The notes under the pieces were generated by a model. It was not told the DNA's origin and did no database searches. It was given only the letters and a program-made list of their open reading frames with translations. From Monoplex corrugatus (lineage: Eukaryota; Mollusca; Gastropoda; Littorinimorpha; Ranellidae), in contig JAPXFY010000030.1 in the NCBI GenBank assembly GCA_030674185.1, positions 41,916,295 to 41,980,294 on the forward strand: DNA of 64,000 bases. Reading direction: 5' to 3'. Made by a program: the position numbers and the translations under genes. Every line of letters starts with the position of its first letter. Within the stretch, counting starts at the first letter, position 1. Positions 20,325 to 30,664 of the stretch are shown piece after piece.

Positions 20325-20760
20325 AAAACAAGTGTGACTGCCCGCGTTCAAGCAAACAGGAACCAGAAAAAACACGAAAGAAGAATATGAACGCATATTT
20401 AATACAACAAGACAAAACAGGCGCAAATTTTCAGCCAACTGGCCTTTGTCAAGCGTAAGATTACAAACAAACAAACACCAGATACAAAAATTTTGAGAAA
20501 AAGACTGAAACTTCCCTGCTGCTGTGTCCAATGTGAGAAAAGGAAAAAATTTTGAGAAAAAGACTGAAACTTCCCTGCTGTTGTGTCCAATGTGAGAAAA
20601 GGATCTTTCCACATTGACCGCAGAGGAAGTTTCAGTCTTTTTCTCAAAATTGTTGTATCTGGTGTTTGTTTGTGATCTTACGCTTGACAGAGACCAGTTG
20701 GCTGAAAATTTGCGCCTGTCTTGTCTTGTTATTAATAACGCGTTCGTATTCTTCTTTCGT
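20325..20760. mobile_element. Foldback (long inverted repeat) element
   Basis: The left arm (to ~20,617) and right arm (20,620-20,760) are complementary: CACCAGATACAAAAATTTTG against CAAAATTGTTGTATCTGGTG, plus the GGCGCAAATTTTCAGCCAAC block. A 55-bp piece of the left arm is duplicated at the centre. A single-arm relative is at 7469-7705. Confidence 0.7.
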
Positions 20761-21511
20761 ATTTCACCGTCTATCACTCATAGTGAAAAGATGTTAAATC
20801 AAAGAACGAACGAATGTAAATATTTTACTTCCTCCAATATTTTACCTGGAAGACCAAAGAAGCTAGGATTAATATTGTGATGTAAATATTTTACCGTCTA
20901 ATATCACTCATAGTGAAAAGATGTTAAATCAAAGAACGAATGAATGTAAAATTTTCACTTCCTCCAACATTTCACCTGCAGGACCACAGAAGGTAGGACT
21001 GATATTGTGATGTGAATATTTTATAGTGTGGTAGTGATTGGGGAAGTGAAAAAAGCTTTTACAGGAGTTTAAGTAAGGATTTTCCAGTTGTTAAAAAAAA
21101 TCTTGCCGGTTTGTGGTCGGATGTTTCACAGCATGTCAGTCTTGACATTAGATATTTAAAGAAAACGGCTTTATTTCCAGATTCACAATCACAAAAGGTC
21201 TAAAGGCTGTGTGAAATGGAGGGTGTTAACATGGTTTTATCTTTGTATATTTAACTTTACACAGTATTTCACACTTTGTTCATGGAAAGAGAAAACGATT
21301 TTTTTTGGCACTAATAGAGTGAGCTTACACACTTGAGTCTACAAATTGAGAGAGCTAGCACTCTGGGAATTGTTTGAAAATAACTTTGGAGGGAACAATG
21401 GAAGCTATCAACTTTAACCATACCAATAACAAATAAAATCAAATTATTATGATATTACATCATAACCAAGGACAGAAGGGAAAAGTACAAGGAAAACCTA
21501 ACAGATATCAC
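20761..21511. repeat. Short direct duplication and unassigned intron sequence
   Basis: A ~125-bp block with ACTCATAGTGAAAAGATGTT occurs at ~20,770-20,895 and again at ~20,898-21,025. Nothing is recognised from 21,030 to 21,511. Confidence 0.6.
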
Positions 21512-21514
21512 ATG

Positions 21515-21545
<31 letters not shown>

Positions 21546-21566
21546 ACACACACACACACACAACAC

Positions 21567-21600
<34 letters not shown>

Positions 21601-21624
21601 ACACACACAACACACCACACACAC

Positions 21625-21665
<41 letters not shown>

Positions 21666-21733
21666 ACACAACACAACACAACACAACACAACACAACACA
21701 CACACAACACACTCACAAACACAACACAACACA

Positions 21734-21769
<36 letters not shown>

Positions 21770-21822
21770 CACACACACCACACACAAACACAACACACGC
21801 GCACACACACACACACAAACAC

Positions 21823-21880
<58 letters not shown>

Positions 21881-21890
21881 ACACACACAC

Positions 21891-21988
<98 letters not shown>
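21512..21988 (+). repeat. (AC)n microsatellite, ~475 bp
   Basis: A long (CA)n tract with AACA, CCAC and CAAAC interruptions. Open frames on both strands (His-Thr or Cys-Val) follow from the dinucleotide and are not genes. Confidence 0.98.
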
Positions 21989-21989
<1 letters not shown>

Positions 21990-22037
21990 CTTCCCAGCAG
22001 TGAAGAACTTTTCATGGTTTATGTTGTATTTATTCAG

Positions 22038-22232
22038 ACTGTAACCAGGAACAGCTGCTAAAGCAGGAAGGGTTGTCAGAACGTCTGACCTGCCTGCTGT
22101 CGGCCTGTATGAAGGGACATGGCATGGCAGCTGAAGACCTCTATCGTCCAGCTGCTTTTCACCGTCTCACAGGGGACACTCCATGGGCCGCTCTGTCATC
22201 ATTCAGTACTTGAGCAGTCCTCAGTGTCAGAG
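22038..22232 (+). CDS. TTC12: TTC12, visible exon 5 (armadillo region; frameshift and defective donor)
   Basis: The acceptor TATTCAG|ACT starts in phase 1. It encodes CNQEQLLKQEGLSERLTCLL and then GMAAEDLYRPAAFHRLTGD. The frame must then change by one base to give GRSVIIQYLSSPQCQR, which matches TTC12 (GRSLII.HL). The next exon needs phase 2, and the homology ends at CAG AG|GAAGGAC: a donor that would be canonical if T followed the G (AG|GTAAG). Two single-base losses in 60 bp suggest assembly error, but real damage is not excluded. The alternative donor TATG|GTGAGA at 22,250 gives the wrong phase. Confidence 0.75.
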
Positions 22233-22488
22233 GAAGGACAGGTGGTATGGTGAGAGGTCTGTAGGCATTTAAGTTATTGGTGTGTATAGGGTTTTCTTTT
22301 TCTATTTTTAATGTTTAGATTTAGTTTGGATGCTTGTATGCACGTTGTTTTGCCCACAGTGTGTAGGTGGTATGTTGCTGCACAGTCTGCGTACTCTGCC
22401 TTTGGTAGGTGCGCGGGCTGGATATTTTCATGTTTCTGTAAGCGCTAAGTGGTGACATGATGCACAGAATCTTTAGAATGTGTATTAT
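22233..22488. other. Unassigned intronic sequence
   Basis: No repeat family or exon was recognised. Confidence 0.5.
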
Positions 22489-23153
22489 TTAACTCTTTCA
22501 CCGCCAAGTTTCCCCAGAAACGGCATCTCAGTGCCAAGTATGTTTTGGGCAACCAATTTTGCGGCGCAGTATGCATTTTTAAAAGCTTATATCTCAAAGA
22601 CTATAAAGATTTTCACTTACTTTTTTTTTTTTGCTGTGTAAAGGGCAGATGTATTTATATATGAATGCTTGTTTATGTTTATGTGCTTGATTGATTATTC
22701 CACAGATAATCTTATCATAAAGAAAAACAAACATACGGTTTATTAGTTGTACTACTGACCTTATTTCGAGAGTTGTGCGCCAGATATCATTATAATAAAT
22801 GAGGAAACACAATGGAAATCTACACACAAAGTCAGCTGTCTGCTTATTCTACTCGGAGTGGTAGACAATGCGTGTCGATTTGCAGCCATTTTGGAGAAAA
22901 TGCTTCGGAGAAAACGTGACGTAAATTCCGACAGTTAACAAAGCCACACTTCGGCCTTACTGCTGAAAAACTAGGTCGCTGGGTAAAGTTTAAAAATAGC
23001 ACAGTCGCCTGCATTCACCCAGTGGAGCTGACAGAAGCTTTGTACTCGCGTGAAAAATTATGGTTTAGCATGACCCCACCAAGTCGCTCAAATGCGACCA
23101 TGGCGGTCGTACGGGAAGTCGCTTGATTTCGACCATGGCAGGAAAAGAGTTGC
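22489..23153. mobile_element. TTAA-type MITE, CTCTTTCACCGCCA ends
   Basis: The left end TTAACTCTTTCACCGCCA (TTAA 22,489-22,492) pairs with the right end TGGCAGGAAAAGAGTTGC (right TTAA mutated). Inverted subterminal motifs around CGACCATGG lie at 23,090-23,145. It has no transposase frame. Its ends are related to but distinct from family 1. Confidence 0.55.
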
Positions 23154-23774
23154 TCTACATGCATATACACACAAAGGGGGTTTAGGTACAAGTAGGTCTC
23201 CATACATGTTGGTCAGGGATATTGGAAACGTCTCCATGCTCTACCCATCAGACGGAGATGTCCAGGCACATTGAATCCTCGAATCTTTACACACTTGATT
23301 ACTGCGTCTGTGTAGTATTATATTCAGTTCAAGGGATGTACACTTCAAAGGTCAAGAAATAGCACTGTACATGTCAGTTTAACAAACATCAGTGGCCTAA
23401 ATATTCAAGAAGTTATCCACAAAAATCAAGACAGAGCCAGTTGGCGGCGAGTGACTGTGTCATGAAGTACAGCAGCCAACACTGAAGCCGGTGACGCCAT
23501 CAGGTGACAGGTGACATGTCAATTGTGTCATCCAGCTAACGGGTATCTGGTGAAGCTGACACAGACTTGGCAGTTTAGTAGGGGATGAATGAATATTGCT
23601 CATGTACATGTAAGTGAAAAGAGAATAAGACAGGGCCACACTTCACAGTTACAAGATGACTCTGCACCAAGCTTCTGCATTAACAGCGCACTGTCAGCTT
23701 CATCTCACAGCAACACCTCCCAGGACAGCCATCGCAAAGGTTACAATTGACATTACAGTGCTATTTGTTGGTCT
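23154..23774. other. Unassigned intronic sequence
   Basis: No recognised exon or repeat. A CAGGTGACAGGTGACATGTC stretch at ~23,500 is locally repetitive. Confidence 0.4.
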
Positions 23775-24190
23775 TTGAAGTGTCATAATCATCATCAAGT
23801 GCCTTGCCACATGGCGTTGGCGATCATGGCCCTCCATATGCATATGTCCCTTGTTGCTGCAAGCACATCTTCCACCCTCTCCATCTTCAGCCATTCTGCA
23901 TCTCCATCCAGTATTTTTTCCCTCAGTCTACCTAATGTCTCTTTCCCTCCAGCTTTCCTGTTGTGACCAGGTGCTCCAATTCCACTTTCCTCATGAAATG
24001 GCCTATAAATGTTGCCTGTCTTTTCCTAATCTTCCATTTCAATGATTTTCTTGTGTCTGCCTCCGTCAAGACTGTCTCGTTTGTTTTCTTTGCTGTCCAT
24101 GGAACTCTCAACATTCTTCTCAGAAACCACATTTCGGCTGCCGCAAGTTTGTTCAAAGAGATCAAACAACAACCCTATCTGTTTGATCTC
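23775..24190 (-). mobile_element. LINE reverse-transcriptase C-terminal fragment, minus strand
   Basis: The minus strand gives AAAEMWFLRRMLRVPWTAKK, TNETVLTEADTRKSLKWKI and RKRQATFIGHFMRKVELEHL. These are hallmarks of a LINE family also found at 62.4-63.0 kb (EMWFLR...W..K.NE......R..IGH.MR). The fragment ends in a short (GAT)n 3' tail at ~23,780-23,800. It is truncated at both coding ends and antisense to TTC12. Confidence 0.8.
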
Positions 24191-24495
24191 TTTGATGTGT
24201 ACGCCCCTTAAACTGAATATGATACTAGACAAATGCAGTAATCAAGTGTGTAAAGATGGCAGAGTCAATGTGCCTGTGTTATGTTCCCTGTTGCTTATTT
24301 TTGTGTCCTTGTTCACCTTTTCGCCTGTCTGTACGTCTGTTTTTTTTTCTGTCAGTTGTTACTTGGATATCCCTCATACAGACATTTACTTTACATTGCA
24401 TGATACCTGTCTTCAGCCCTCTCCCATCTTCTAATTGAAGCACAGACGGATCGGCTGAATCAGAGTTTGAATTGTGCTACTTTTGTGATGTGCAG
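24191..24495. other. Unassigned intronic sequence before visible exon 6
   Basis: The stretch is T- and C-rich towards the acceptor at 24,495. Nothing else is recognised. Confidence 0.4.
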
Positions 24496-24588
24496 ATTGG
24501 TGTCCGTGTTGTTTGATCTCATCCGCACGCACAAAGCGTACTCCCACAATGCTGCTGGCGTCCTCAACAACATGTCTGTGGAGAAAAA
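24496..24588 (+). CDS. TTC12: TTC12, visible exon 6 (armadillo region)
   Basis: The acceptor GTGCAG|ATT and the donor AAAAA|GTAAGT (strong) give phase 2 to phase 2. It encodes LVSVLFDLIRTHKAYSHNAA and then GVLNNMSVEK, aligning with the LVSFLDF.....A.G...... armadillo helices of TTC12. Its phase is the reason for placing the end of exon 5 at 22,232. Confidence 0.9.
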
Positions 24589-24599
24589 GTAAGTGACGT

Positions 24600-24615
24600 A
24601 TTTTCTGATCCATCA

Positions 24616-24658
<43 letters not shown>

Positions 24659-24850
24659 CTCATCATCATCATCAGGTGCCTTGCCGCATGGCGTCGGCGA
24701 TTATGGAGTTCCATCTGTCTCTCTCTCTTGTTTCCTCAAGCGTCTCTTCCACCCTCCTTGTCTTCAGCTACTCTGCAAGCCCGTCTAGTATCCTCTCCCT
24801 GGGTCTACCCCATGCTCTCCTTCCCTCCAGCTTTCCCGTTGTGACCAGGG
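24600..24850 (-). mobile_element. LINE 3'-end fragment with (ATC)n tail, minus strand
   Basis: After (ATC)n at 24,613-24,675 the sequence GGTGCCTTGCCGCATGGCGT matches the 3' ends at 23.8, 37.8 and 62.4 kb. The trinucleotide is the 3' tail of the LINE, which lies on the minus strand. Only the last ~180 bp is present. Confidence 0.75.
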
Positions 24851-24971
24851 GTGGAAATTCTCATCAGATGTGCAGATTTCTGCGGCAAAAAGTAATCAGC
24901 TTCCTGGGATTACGTGGGTCTTTTCCCTTGGAAAGTCCTTGTCCAGTTTCTTTCTTCAGAGCAGAGTAAGA

Positions 24972-26051
24972 TTAACCCCTTGTCTCCCTCACCCTGTCCA
25001 TTAGCATCCTGCATTGTCAACCATAGTAGCAAAGCAGAAACTTGACCCTTTAACTCCTTCACCCTATCCATTAACATCCTGCATTGTCAACCATACTAGC
25101 AAAGCAAAAACTTAACCCTTTAACTCCTTCACCCTATCCATTAGCATCCTGCATTGTCAACCATACTAGCAAAGCAAAAACTTAACCTTTAACTCCTTCA
25201 CCCTATCCATTAGCATCCTGCATTGTCAACCATACTAGCAAAGCAGAAACTTGACCCTTTAACTCAATCGAGTCGCAGTCTTCAGGGTCATTCTGCCCCC
25301 TCAATTCGGAGGATTTTTAGCACATTTTAAAAAAATATAGAAAAACAACCAAATAAAGTAGACAAACAAAGTAAAGTGATACAGAAAGACCAGGATTAGA
25401 TCTTTACAAATAATCTTACTTTATTTATGGTATTCCGTGTACTTGTAAATGATGGAAGTATCCAAATAGGTATCCAAAGGGGGGTAATTTTTTTTTTTTG
25501 ATGGATATGAACACACACTGTGAAACAGTTTTAGATGAAGTCCAGAACATGATTTCCATGCCATGGATGTTTCAAATCACAAAATTACTGGTAGTTGTCA
25601 CTTTTTGCGTACAGTTGCTCCAGAATACAAAATATTTACAGAATTGTGAGGTTCGACTTGCTTTCCTTGAGCCACTTGCGAAATTCGCATGTCGCTGGTA
25701 GCGCTGAAAAAAGGCTACTGTTGTCTTTGTTTCACATTGCCACAAACGGTCTAAGGTAAAGAACTGCTGTAAACATACCCTAGTTTAGGTTCCCAGTGAG
25801 TTTTCCCTATAACTGACGCTTCTGACATAAAAAAAAACAACAAATGTCCGCCGTCGATAAATCGACGTCACGTACCCAAGCAGTAAACGGAAGTGACGGA
25901 GATTTTCTTCCGGTACGAAGCGATTGAGTTAACTCCTTCACCCTATCCATTAGCATCCTGCATTGTCAACCTTACTAGCAAAGCAAAAACTTAACCCTTT
26001 AACTCCTTCACCCTATTCACCAGTTTCCTGTGTTGGAGTCAAAGGGTTTAA
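24972..26051. mobile_element. TTAA MITE family 1, tandemly repeated (70-bp unit), interrupted
   Basis: It starts TTAACCCCTTGTCTCCCTC (24,972). About four 70-bp units follow, with CCCTATCCATTAGCATCCTG and TGTCAACCATACTAGCAAAG. After an insertion (25,259-25,932) the array resumes for one to two units and closes with GGAGTCAAAGGGTTTAA at ~26,034-26,051. Confidence 0.75.
25259..25932. mobile_element. TTAA MITE with CTCAATCG ends, nested in the array
   Basis: Perfect 12-bp ends TTAACTCAATCG (25,259) and CGATTGAGTTAA (to 25,932). Removing the element together with one TTAA rejoins CCCTTTAACTCC exactly as in the neighbouring units, so the insertion site and the TTAA duplication are read directly. 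The interior is A+T-rich with no transposase. Confidence 0.85.
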
Positions 26052-26290
26052 AAAAAAAGGAATTTCTGGGTGAATATTCTCCCTGGACCCCCGTAGATTT
26101 CCTCTTTCTTTCCAGCAGTACCTACCTCTGCTGATTAGAAGGTAATATGTTGTTGTTATTGGGAGGAATATTCGGACAGAATACAGTTTTGATGCTTGAC
26201 TACTTCGATTTGTACTTAAATCTGGCTGCTGTATGACATGATTTTTATGTTGTAAATGAATATTTCTTCTGATTTTTTTTAGATTGCCTA
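26052..26290. other. Unassigned intronic sequence
   Basis: No recognised feature. Confidence 0.4.
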
Positions 26291-26357
26291 TTCACAGACA
26301 CACACGCACGTGCACACACACATACACGCATGCGCACGCATGCACGCACCGCACGCA

Positions 26358-26448
<91 letters not shown>

Positions 26449-26751
26449 CACACATACTCACACACACACGCACACATACTCACACACACACACATCACAT
26501 ACACACACACACATACACACACACACACACACACACATACACACACACACACATACTCACACACATACTCACACGCACACATACTCACACACACACACAC
26601 ACATACTCACACACACACATACACACACAAAACACATACGCTAACACACACACATATACATATACACACACACACACACATGCACACATGCACCATCACA
26701 CTTCATAAACCTCTCTCATCTCTCTCTCCTCTATTTCTCTCTCTCTCTCTT

Positions 26752-26829
<78 letters not shown>

Positions 26830-26905
26830 CTTCCTTTCTTCCCTCCTCACTCTCTCCCTACCTCATCCCGTGTTTTTCTCTCTTACCCCATTCTCTCTCT
26901 CTAAA
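26291..26905 (+). repeat. (AC)n and (CT)n microsatellites
   Basis: (CA)n with TA and CATACTCA interruptions fills 26,293-26,700. (TCTC)n follows at 26,710-26,900. The frames are spurious His-Thr and Ser-Leu reads. Confidence 0.97.
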
Positions 26906-26966
26906 AAATAAAATTAAAATAATGTAAATGATGATTTATATTTGTTCCTCCTTGTCCCTTTGACAG

Positions 26967-27027
26967 GTTTCGAAGTACAGTGAGGGACAAAGTGCAAGAA
27001 ATTCTCCCTTCGTTTGAAGACCTTCTG
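26967..27027 (+). CDS. TTC12: TTC12, visible exon 7
   Basis: The acceptor TTTGACAG|GTT and the donor CTTCTG|GTATGT give phase 2 to phase 0. It encodes KFRSTVRDKVQEILPSFEDL, aligning with the F...F...LP.L...L segment of TTC12. Confidence 0.88.
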
Positions 27028-27230
27028 GTATGTTTGATCCACAGACGTGTATTAAATCAACATTTTATAAACCTGTCTTAGCTTGGTCAGTTTTCTTCTG
27101 ATTTGAAAGTAAAGCGTGAAATGTGTATGTAAGGAAAGAAAACCTGGTTGGGAAGTGTTCAGTTGGAAGTTTGCTGGAGTGATAGAGATAGAGCCAGTGA
27201 AGTTTTGATGTCTAATTTCTTGCCTTGTAA
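27028..27230. other. Unassigned intronic sequence
   Basis: No recognised feature. Confidence 0.4.
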
Positions 27231-27879
27231 CCAAATATACACCTCCAGTGCCACCGACCGAATATTCTGTCGGCGACCTTTCCTATTTTTAGCCAGAAAA
27301 CCCCAACACTGTGAGATATCAACGGAAACTTCAGGATTCCCTCTATAGATAGATGTTAATTATGCATGTGTGATATTTTACCATCTTTTCTGCCCGTGTG
27401 ATCGAAAAGGTGACCCCCCACAGCTGATTACTATTCATCGACTGCAAACAATTGCGGACGAACTTGCTTCAATGCCAAGTGCCGATCGGGCCGGAAAAAC
27501 AACTTATACAGCAAAAGAAGTTGCAGAAACCATTTCTTGTGGAGCTGATTCTGATTTGCAGTCTGTTGATTCACTCGATAAGAGTGAAAATGACAATAAT
27601 TTGGTGCATGCAGGCGATAATCGATGTTGACGTCCGAAGTCGGACTTGACCCAGATAAGAGACAGAATGACATTACTACACTGGCGATCGTAAAAACGAA
27701 AGTACTGCTGCTCCTGGTGTGTTGTAAAGTATACTGAACAAGAAAATGTATATGTTGTGGGGTTTTCTGGGCTGGATGAAAAGATATGAATGTTGTTGCT
27801 TTTTTAAATCAAGACATTTAAAACTCCATGGCGTGGACAATTTACCTCTTTATTTACACTTTGGCACTTAAGGGGTTAA
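27231..27879 (+). mobile_element. piggyBac-like non-autonomous element (copy 2), left-truncated
   Basis: Homologous to copy 1 (18.2-19.7 kb) from ACACCTCCAGTGCCACCGAC onward, but without the left end. The right end GGCACTTAAGGGGTTAA (TTAA 27,876-27,879) is intact. A frame at ~27,435-27,630 reads LASMPSADRAGKTTYTAKE and SCGADSDLQSVDSLDKSEND, an acidic transposase-type N-terminus with no catalytic domain. The right end lies 23 bp from visible exon 8. Confidence 0.7.
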
Positions 27880-27902
27880 GTGTACATGTCCTGTGTTTAC
27901 AG

Positions 27903-28034
27903 ATGGATTCAGGCAGCAAAAGTGGGGTGGTGTCCACCTGTATTTCAGCCATGATGAATTTGGCCAACGACCCGAGCATACGTAATACGCTGACCAGACG
28001 TAGAGACCTCTGGTTGGCCACTGAGGAACTCTTG
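27903..28034 (+). CDS. TTC12: TTC12, visible exon 8 (armadillo region)
   Basis: The acceptor TGTTTACAG|ATG and the donor CTCTTG|GTATGT are in phase 0. It encodes MDSGSKSGVVSTCISAMMNL and then ANDPSIRNTLTRRRDLWLAT, matching the ARM helix (C..IMGNLS..P..R). Only 23 bp separate the acceptor from the transposon TTAA at 27,879, so the element contributes sequence where the branch point is expected. Confidence 0.9.
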
Positions 28035-28054
28035 GTATGTGGACTTCTGTGGTT

Positions 28055-28152
28055 TTTGTGTGTGTGTGTGGTGTGTGTGTGTGTGTGTGTTCGTGTGTGT
28101 GTGTGTGGTGTGTGTGTGTGTGTGTGTGTGTGTGTTCGTGTGTGTGTGTGTG

Positions 28153-28187
<35 letters not shown>

Positions 28188-28238
28188 TGTGTAGTGTGTT
28201 GTGTGTGTGTGTGTGTGTGTTGTGTGTGTGTGTATGTG

Positions 28239-28275
<37 letters not shown>

Positions 28276-28303
28276 CGTGTGTGTGTGTGTGTGTGTATGT
28301 GTT

Positions 28304-28345
<42 letters not shown>

Positions 28346-28360
28346 TCATGTGTGTGGGGT

Positions 28361-28401
<41 letters not shown>

Positions 28402-28602
28402 TGTTCATGTAGTGTGTGTGTGTTGTTTTTTTTCATGTGTGAGAGCGTTTGTTGTGTGTGTGTATTGTGTGGTGTGTGTGTGATGAGAGAGAGGAGAGAG
28501 AGAGGAGTGTGTGTGTGTGTGTGTGAGGAAAGAGATATTGTGTATGTGTGTTGTGTGTGTGTGTGTATGAGAGTGGGAACTCCTGTGTTGTGTGTTGTGC
28601 TG

Positions 28603-28658
<56 letters not shown>

Positions 28659-28766
28659 GGGTAGTTTTCTGGGAACTTTGTCACTGTGGTTTGAATGTTG
28701 TTGCTGTTGTAACTTGTATGTATGTATGTTGTGTGTGTGTGTGTGTGTGTTGTGTGTGTGTGTGTG

Positions 28767-28797
<31 letters not shown>

Positions 28798-28800
28798 ATC
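28055..28800 (+). repeat. (GT)n microsatellites in intron
   Basis: Interrupted (TG)n from 28,055 to ~28,655 with GTTC, GTATGT and GAGAGAGG interruptions, and a second tract at 28,725-28,793. All frames are spurious. Confidence 0.97.
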
Positions 28801-29086
28801 TCCCTTTTGTGTAATCTGTGGGGTTTGAATGTTGTTATTGCTGTTGTAACTTTTTTGTTTGTTTTGTTTTGGTTTTTTATCTCCCTTTTCTTTGATCTGT
28901 GTGGTTTGAATGTCGTTGTTGTTGTTGTTGCTGTTATAACTTGTTTTTTGTGTGTTTTTTATCTCCTTGTTTTACAGTCTGTCAAAGAGGATTTTAGTTT
29001 GTTTAGCTTCCAACAGAATTAAGACAAGGCCAGTTCCCTTGTGCCATTTTTTCTTTCTTTTTCTTTTTTAAATATGTTATCATCAT

Positions 29087-29125
<39 letters not shown>

Positions 29126-29139
29126 TATTGCCTGTTCAG
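28801..29139. repeat. Intron end with short duplications and (ATC)n
   Basis: CTCCCTTTTGTGTAATCTGTGG-like and GTTTGAATGTTGTT-like motifs repeat three times (28,683, 28,800, 28,885). (CAT)n occupies 29,080-29,124, ending 15 bp before the exon. Confidence 0.7.
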
Positions 29140-29409
29140 GTGCGGACCTCCACCAGTGCAGACTCAGAGCTGTTGTCGTCAGTATTGGGCCTGTTGGTCA
29201 ACATCACCACAGATTCGACCCCCACACTCCTGGAGTTTGGCCAGCGTATGTGCGCCCACTGTCGCTCCCTCCTTCCCTCCCAGTGTTCCTCACACCCGGT
29301 GCCCCTGAGGGCGCTGAGTGTCATGGGCAACATCCTGCCCCACTCAGTGCCTGCTGTAGAGTGGATCGTGTCTCACGGGTCTACTGAGTTGTTGTTGAGT
29401 TACATCAAG
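29140..29409 (+). CDS. TTC12: TTC12, visible exon 9 (armadillo region)
   Basis: The acceptor CTGTTCAG|GTG and the donor ATCAAG|GTTAGT are in phase 0; this is the largest visible exon. It encodes SADSELLSSVLGLLVNITTD, then PVPLRALSVMGNILPHSVPA and HGSTELLLSYIK. It aligns with the ARM repeats of TTC12 (.LLGL..N......, L.R.AGVLSR.L). Confidence 0.92.
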
Positions 29410-29529
29410 GTTAGTGTTGTAGATACTGGATATTTTATTCAAATAGGCCATTGGTGGAGTCTTAGATCTTGTGATTTAGGGAGTTGGAGATTGTAGCCTT
29501 TTGATTATGCAGCTGCTGTCTCACCATAA

Positions 29530-29840
29530 TTTGAACTCTTTCAAGGTGATCAGAGTCGTGTTTGTGGTAGGTATTCCACACTGTGGCTCCATATTCAAGG
29601 ACTTATCTGATGAGTACTAGGTATGCTGATCTTTTGTCGTCTTTTGTATCCCTGTGGACAGCGTCATAGGTTACAGCGTAGGAAACTCACATTTTTGCAG
29701 GACTTTTTGCAAATGTAGGCCACGTGAAGGTTTCATGTGAGATCCTTTGAAATTTGGTCCTTTGAAATTTGTATGCCAAGATGTGGGTGGATGGCAGCTT
29801 CTTGAAGAATGCATATGTTTAGTAACATAGATGGGGTGAT
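29530..29840 (-). mobile_element. LINE reverse-transcriptase fragment, minus strand
   Basis: The minus strand, across several frame breaks, gives HPHLGIQISKD, HVAYICKKSCKNVSFLRCN, and VLEYGATVWNTYHKHDSDHL. These match the LG..IS......H........A....LRRNL...Y..LVRP.LEYG..VW motifs of non-LTR reverse transcriptases. The fragment is decayed and antisense in the TTC12 intron. Confidence 0.65.
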
Positions 29841-30039
29841 TTGAGCAGCAAACTTGCACCTTTAGTACTTATCAGTACTGTCTCTACTCCAATTACCAGT
29901 ACAACTATTGTGCAATTAATAGTGATAAATGAACAAATGGTTAAGAATGTTCGTTAACCGTGCGACTCCCGTATTCGTTAACCGTGTGACTAATTGACTA
30001 TTGAGGTTGGGTGTAACTTTCTTATTGTGTGTGTTGCAG

Positions 30040-30136
30040 GGTGAGGAAGACTTATTAATAAAACAGAGTCTCAAGTGCTTGACAGCTGTCACACAGTTCA
30101 GCACCAAGGCTCGCACTACACTGGTTGAGAATGAAG
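30040..30136 (+). CDS. TTC12: TTC12, visible exon 10
   Basis: The acceptor GTTGCAG|GGT and the donor AATGAAG|GTGAGG give phase 0 to phase 1. It encodes GEEDLLIKQSLKCLTAVTQF and then STKARTTLVENE, aligning with K....A.K.L..CT....A......... near the C-terminal ARM region. Confidence 0.88.
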
Positions 30137-30337
30137 GTGAGGATTTACTCGATTTTGTCTCTAGGAGCGACCATGACAAAATAAAAAAGTAGAATTACAA
30201 TATCAAAAGAAGCAACTTGCTTGAGAAATTAGTAAATGTATCAATCAGTTTTAATCAAGCATTAATCAGTTAGTCATCAGGTCCTTTAAGGGATTATATT
30301 CCGATTTTCATTGTTGTATTTTTTGTTGCCTATTTCA
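30137..30337. other. Unassigned intronic sequence
   Basis: No recognised feature. Confidence 0.4.
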
Positions 30338-30664
30338 TTAACCCTTTGAACCCGGCTGGCCGATGCAGCGGCCAGTGCGATTAATACCTCTGTACCCGGC
30401 AGGCCGTAGGAGCGGCCTGACATGTCCGGTTGACCTGGCCTGGTATGGTGCTGGCGTGCGGTATGCGACCTACCGGCACCTACTCTCCTCTGCCACATCC
30501 TGTTTATATTACCGAATTCCAGACACCCTATACTTTCTTCCTGGCAAATTTTTAAGCATTAGAAGGATTTATTCTGAGACACCGGTTTTCGCGAGAATTT
30601 CTCTAAAAATATTCAGGGTTGAGGGTATCAGAGGTCTAGAAGTACTTAGGGCTGAAAGGGTTAA
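30338..30664. mobile_element. TTAA MITE with CCCTTTGAACCCGG / CTGAAAGGG ends
   Basis: The left TTAA (30,338-30,341) is followed by CCCTTTGAACCCGGC, and the right end GGGCTGAAAGGG by TTAA (30,661-30,664). A GCAGCGGCCAG / GGAGCGGCCTG motif repeats inside the left end. It is G+C-richer than its surroundings. Confidence 0.65.

Noticed and set aside
21449..22003. His-Thr and Cys-Val ORFs here and at 26.3, 28.0, 35.7 and 46.1 kb
   Set aside because: They are translations of (AC)n/(GT)n microsatellites.
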